Part shown: one piece after another, positions 58,289-64,000 of the stretch
Position numbering within the stretch: position 1 is the first letter of the stretch
Layout: the number at the start of each line of letters is the position of its first letter
Origin: Chlamydomonas reinhardtii
Lineage: Eukaryota > Chlorophyta > Chlorophyceae > Chlamydomonadales > Chlamydomonadaceae
Direction of reading: 5' to 3'
DNA: 64,000 bases
Assembly: GCF_000002595.2 (NCBI RefSeq)
Contig: NC_057013.1
Location: forward strand, 5,956,034 to 6,020,033
Position numbers and translations under genes: made by a program
Notes under the pieces: generated by a model
What the model was told of the DNA's origin: nothing
The model's database searches: none
What the model saw: only the letters and a program-made list of their open reading frames with translations

Positions 58289-61110
58289 ATGCCATTCGCA
58301 GCGCTCCTGCCTGACGTGCTGCAGAGCGCGAGCGCCGATGACCTTGCCGCCGAGCTGGATGTCCACATGAGTGCTCTCGAGCGCATCCTGAACGCCCAGC
58401 TCGCGGCCTGTTGCCGGTGGCGCTCGGAGTGGGAGCCCGCAGCACTCCCACCAGGCGCGGCGCCCGTTAATAGCTGGCGCAGCAGTGCCGCACACACGCG
58501 CCCCAGCGTGTCCAGTTCACGGCGGCTGGAACGCCCGGCACACCCAGCAGAGTCCACGGAGCGATGCAGCCAAGATGTCCCCACGGGTGGCGTGTACGGG
58601 GCAGCAGCAGGCAGCGGCACCGCAGCAGCGGCTATGACCGCCTTCGCAATCCGCAGCTTCAGTCTCGAGACCGCCAGTGGGGCCGGCTCGTGCTCACCCA
58701 GCTCACCCGCCTCCTCCTCCCCATTGCCGCCGCCGGCCTCCACTTCCTCTTCCCCCGGGAATGAGTTTATGTCACCTGCAGCTAGCTGCTGCTGCGGCAG
58801 CGGCGACCTGGCTTTGCCCTCTGCTGAATCAGAGCCCCGGGCGGCGGCGCCTGCGAGTGAGATGGCGGATCGTGGTCCGGCTCAGCAGCAGCAGGGGCAG
58901 CAGCAGCAGGAGACGCAGCAGGAGACGCAGCTAGAGCATCTGCGGGGCCAGCAGCAGCAAGTGCAAGTCGGCTGGCTGCAGGCACATGCGCGGTCGTCGG
59001 TCTCAGGTCGGGTGGGCCCGGCCCGGCTGGGGCTGGGGCTTGAGCGCCTGCAGTCCATGGGACTGGTGGGGTCGGGCTCGGGGGGAGCAGAGGCGGCGGC
59101 GGCGGCGATGGCGGCGGCTGCCTGTGTGGCGGAGCTGCAGTCGCAGGTGTCACTCAGCCTCATGCCCGTGCCGCCGGAGCCGCAGCTGCAGCCGCAGCTG
59201 GAGGCACAGCCGGAGCAGCCACAGCCGGCGGGGCCACGGACTACGGCACTTCCAAAACCAGCTGCGCAGCTGCGCGGCGCAGAGGATGTGCCGGCGGCGG
59301 CGCCAGCGACGGCTGCGGCAGTGGAGGGATCGGCACCAGGGGTCCCGGGGGGCTTGGCCTCTCAGTGGATACTGGTAAGTGGCCCGGGATTTGGTACCTG
59401 CACTGAGTACGGCGTGCACGGGCGCGGGGTTTCGGGGTCGTCAAGTTGTTGCCATGAAATGGGGGTCGCGGCGCGTGGGGTCGCTGTGACCAGGGTGGCT
59501 TGTCTCCCAGCCCTCACAGTCCCGCCACCCCTGTCTCCCGCTGTCCCCTGCAGTTGTCAGCCTTCGCAGCGGCCGCGGGCGCAGGCCCTACACAAGAAGC
59601 CATACGCGGCAGCAGAGGTGGTGGACTGAGGCTCAGCAGCCTCCTCGCAAGCCGCTCCCTCGGCCGCCGCACCTTCAACCTCAGCCGTATGGGCAGCAGC
59701 AACAGCGCCCGCGCCATCACCACCACCGCCGCCACCACCGCCACCACCGCCACCACCGCCACCACCACCGCCGCCGTCATGGAAGCCGCCCGGCCGCCGC
59801 CGCTCCTGCTGCCGCTGCCACTGCCACTGCCGCGGTCGCTGTCGCGGCAGCTACTGCCGGCGGCTGACTCGCTGCCGCTGCTACTGCCGCCGGAGCCCCT
59901 GGCGCAGCTGTTGTCGCCGGAGGACGTGGCGCTGCTGGCCGCGGACATGGCGGACTTGGAGGCGTGCGGCCTGGTGGGGTGGGACACGGCTGAGGACCTG
60001 GAGTTTGCGGCGCTGGAGCGGATCAGCCACAGCATGGCGGCCAGGAGGAGGAGCGCTTGGGGTGCTGCGGCGGGAGGAGGAGGCGGTGGTGGCGGTGGGA
60101 TGGATGAGGAGACGGAACGCGCAGATGGCAGGAGAAGCAGCAGCAATGGAAGCGGTGGCGAGGGGGAGGTTGAAGGCGAGGGTACTGGGGAAGGTGATGG
60201 CGGGGAAGGCGCGCGGAGTGGGACGGGGATTCGGGCACGCAGTGGCAGGCCGCAGCCACCGCCCCTCCTGCTGCCGCAGTCACCGGCAGGGCTGCTGTGC
60301 GGCGTGCTGTCGCCAGTGGCGGAGGCGGCACCGACAGCGGCTTCCGTGGCGGCAATGCCAGGCAAGCAGCTACCCCAGTCGCCACCGTCATCGTCAGCAC
60401 CACCGCCAGCGCCAGCTGGGCCAAGCCCTGAAGGGCACGCCGCGCGATCGCCACTGGCGTCGGGTCGGCGGTGCCGACACGTCTCGGAACCGGGCGGATG
60501 CGGTATTTCTGGTGGCGGCGGCGGCGGTGGTGGTGGCGGCGGCGTCGTGACGCGCCGCAGGGGCCAGGCGCCCCGCACACCGCAGCTTGTGACTGTGGCC
60601 GGGGCTGCCACTAGCAGCGAGCCAGTCGGACCGCGCAGCCGGCATGGTCACGACCTCGGACCCAGATCGGGAGGCGACCGGCGCAGCAGCCACTGCGGCA
60701 GCTGCTACAGCCCCGACTTTGGCGGCACAACGTTTGGCGGCGGCTGTAGCAACAGCGCTCTCAGCACGCCGTACGGTGGCACCCCGCCGTACAGCGCTGC
60801 CGCCAGCTGCGGCAGCCGCCAGCCACGCAGGGCGTCAGAGATTGGCGGCGGCGGCGGCTGTGGTGGTGGTGGCGGCGGCGGCAGCGTTTGTGCCGAGGTG
60901 CCGCACTCGCCTTGCTCCATACGCAGCAGCCCTGGGGGCGGCGGCGGCGGCGGCTACGGCAGCCTGCGACAGCGCTTTGACGCGGCGGCGGCGGCGGGGG
61001 AGGAGGCTGACGGCGGGGCGATGGGTGGTGGTGGCCTGGGCGGCCTGAGCCGCATGTCTTCCCGCTGCAGTCTGAAGCTGGCGCCGGGGGCGAAGCGGCC
61101 GTGGCGGTGA
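58289..61110 (+). CDS. Unrecognised protein with DLEACGLVGW motif (family member 3)
   Basis: Two exons, 58289-59374 and 59554-61110 (phase 0; CTG|gtaagt, cctgcag), 880 residues. The N-terminus MPFAALLPDVLQSASADDLA, AELDVHMSALERILNAQLAA is helical and resembles the start of the gene at 16059. Ser/Pro/Gln-rich sequence follows, including a QQQQGQQQQETQQETQ stretch. The shared motif, LSPEDVALLAADMADLEACG then LVGWDTAEDLEFAALERI, is at about 59914-60030, near residue 490. The C-terminal 360 residues are Gly/Ser-rich with Arg-Arg-X-Ser-type sites (RRRSAW, RRASEI) suited to phosphorylation and a basic end (KLAPGAKRPWR). No enzyme motif, signal peptide or membrane span. Function unknown. Confidence 0.75.
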
Positions 61111-62764
61111 GGGGCAAGAAGTGTGGAGGGGTGGGGTGGGGGGGGGGGGGCGGGCGCGATGCGACAGCTGGTAGCGTGACACTTGAAAGACGGACAAGCA
61201 TGACGCATTTTTTATTTGCTCGGAGCGCGCAATGCCGCTTGTGTTTGCTATATTTCTTTACTTGGATGCTTGCGGCATTGCGGCCTGCTGGTGGCGCTGC
61301 TGGCACATGACTCGGGGCTTGGACAGGGCAGGGGTGCACACCACGTGGGTGCACCGCAGGCGGGGGAAATGGGTGTGGGGGCACCGCACAGGGCAACGGG
61401 GACCGCAATGAAGTGCGTGTGTCTGTGTCTAGCGTGATGACAGTGCAGTGTCTGGGTCTGAGTGCTCGTATCTTAAAAAGCCGTTAGTGGCTTAGTGCGA
61501 TGGCAGTGCAGGATGAACTGGGCTGATACTATATGCAGACTACGCAGCACTTGAACGTCTGGAAGGTGGGGGCAACCGACGATTCTGTTTCACTGTTTGT
61601 CACAGCGTGACTGTGCTTGCCACGGAGTTCTGGGAGAGCGTACTGGTGGCCCTGCTAGGCCCTGCCCCCCCGCACGCGGCGTCACACGCGGTGTGCAACC
61701 TGGGGTACCGTACCGCGCTCCCCGTGTGCCCGGCTGCCGAACACACCGGATGCACTGGTGACCTGCCCCCCAGTGCCAATGCTGCGCTGCCATGCCTCGA
61801 CGGCTGCGCCGGGCAGCTCGCGTCTGACCCCTCCCCCACACAGCCTCCCGCTGTCCAGCCTGGTCCAGCAGCCGCGAGGTGTGCCAACAACTTCCCATAG
61901 CGAAGCGCCCGCTCGACCTCAATCGTTCGGCACCGCGCTTTCCTTTCCACACTTCATGGGCTCGTAACAAGCACGTAGGCATTTACATTACGCCAAACTT
62001 TTCGAGGTACCCACATCCAGGTCATGTCTTCCTTGTGGCGTCCTCCAACGCATCCTTCACACACCGCAGCCACCACGGCAACCCGCAGGACCAGCTTCTC
62101 CCCCCACTGCCACGACGGGTGGCGTGCACATCCCCGCCGCGGGCGCCCGGCAATGCCAGCTGGACAAAAAGGCAAAATCGCCGGCGGCAAGGGCACTCCG
62201 CAGCGCGGCAGCAACGCCACACCGTCTCACACGCCGCACGTGCTACAGAGACTCAACTCCTCAAGCACATAACGCGGGCTGCTGGTTCCAAACTACCTAC
62301 AAACTAAAGCTGCTATGTCTCGTCACCAAGACAAACAAATCCATCTGCAGCGACCCCGGGCGTAGGCGGGCAATCACTGATAGGCCTCGCCCGCCGAGCA
62401 CCTATCTCCGAACAAGCCAGCCGAGCGCCTGCGCCCACTGCCTCATTGCCGCCTCCCACCCTACCTTCCATCCTGCTCCACGGCGCCCACGAGCAGCTTT
62501 TAAAAGAGCTGTTCACGCACTGGAAAGAAGCTCTCCGCCGTCGCCAGGCCGCCGCCGCAGCTCCGCCATCCATATGCTCCGCCTCTCCTCCCCTCCCCTC
62601 GCCATGCTCCGCCGCCAGGCGACCACAAGCCGCATGCCGCCGCAAGCTCCAGCTCTCGCTGTAAGAAAGCTTCCCAGCTGCTGTTGTGACTACTGCAGCC
62701 GCCGGCAGCACGCCAGGCTCCCGAGCTCCGCCATAGACCTACGCCGCTGCGTCCGTCCGCGCGT
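61111..62764. other. Spacer between convergent genes
   Basis: 3' UTRs of the motif gene (+) and of the L33 gene (-). A TTACA at 61983-61987 could be the L33 poly(A) signal, about 780 bases from its stop. Open frames here have no coding character that I trust. Confidence 0.45.

Positions 62765-64000
<1,236 letters not shown>

Overview
This is nuclear DNA of a green alga of the Chlamydomonas/Volvox group. The evidence is: very GC-rich coding sequence with G/C third positions; intron-dense genes with GTGAGT/GTGCGT donors; TGTAA poly(A) signals where a 3' end can be seen; long Ala, Gly and Gln tracts inside proteins; many (CA)n/(TG)n microsatellites; and a nuclear gene for plastid ribosomal protein L33. 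No tRNA, rRNA or CRISPR array was seen. All gene models were built by eye from splice signals and reading-frame continuity, so exon ends may be off by a few bases.

Layout. 1-1.6 kb: the last exons of an unrecognised + strand gene. 1.6-5.4 kb: a coding-like fragment, a minisatellite and otherwise featureless DNA. 5.4-13.8 kb (+): a 20-exon receptor-like protein kinase (signal peptide, extracellular region, one membrane span, low-complexity linker, kinase domain). 16.1-18.9 kb (+) and 20.3-22.1 kb (-): two unrecognised proteins sharing a near-identical ADMADLEACGLVGW motif; a third member lies at 58.3-61.1 kb (+). 23.1-28.8 kb (-): an RluA-type pseudouridine synthase carrying in intron 5 a young, complete-looking gag-only Copia-type LTR element (24770-27084). 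30.1-31.0 kb (-): a small unrecognised gene whose probable 3' UTR holds a 54-bp-stem hairpin. 32.9-34.8 kb (+): CFIm25, the pre-mRNA 3'-end processing factor. 35.6-42.9 kb (+): Elongator subunit ELP2. 43.5-44.5 kb (+): an Ala-rich hypothetical protein. 44.8-48.5 kb (+): an expansin-like secreted protein. 49.5-57.4 kb (-): an ArsB/NhaD-type membrane transporter with a central loop of about 1,040 residues. 62.8-63.5 kb (-): plastid ribosomal protein L33.

The genes do not form a pathway; they are typical neighbouring housekeeping and lineage-specific genes. What links them is their introns. At least nine introns or intron positions carry one short repeat (a G-run followed by a GTAAATACCAGCCCAAAC-type core), usually sense and close to the 5' splice site. 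Three further short repeat families are attached to TG microsatellites. The core of the main family contains the algal TGTAA poly(A) signal in two copies, and the window also encodes the UGUA-binding factor CFIm25.
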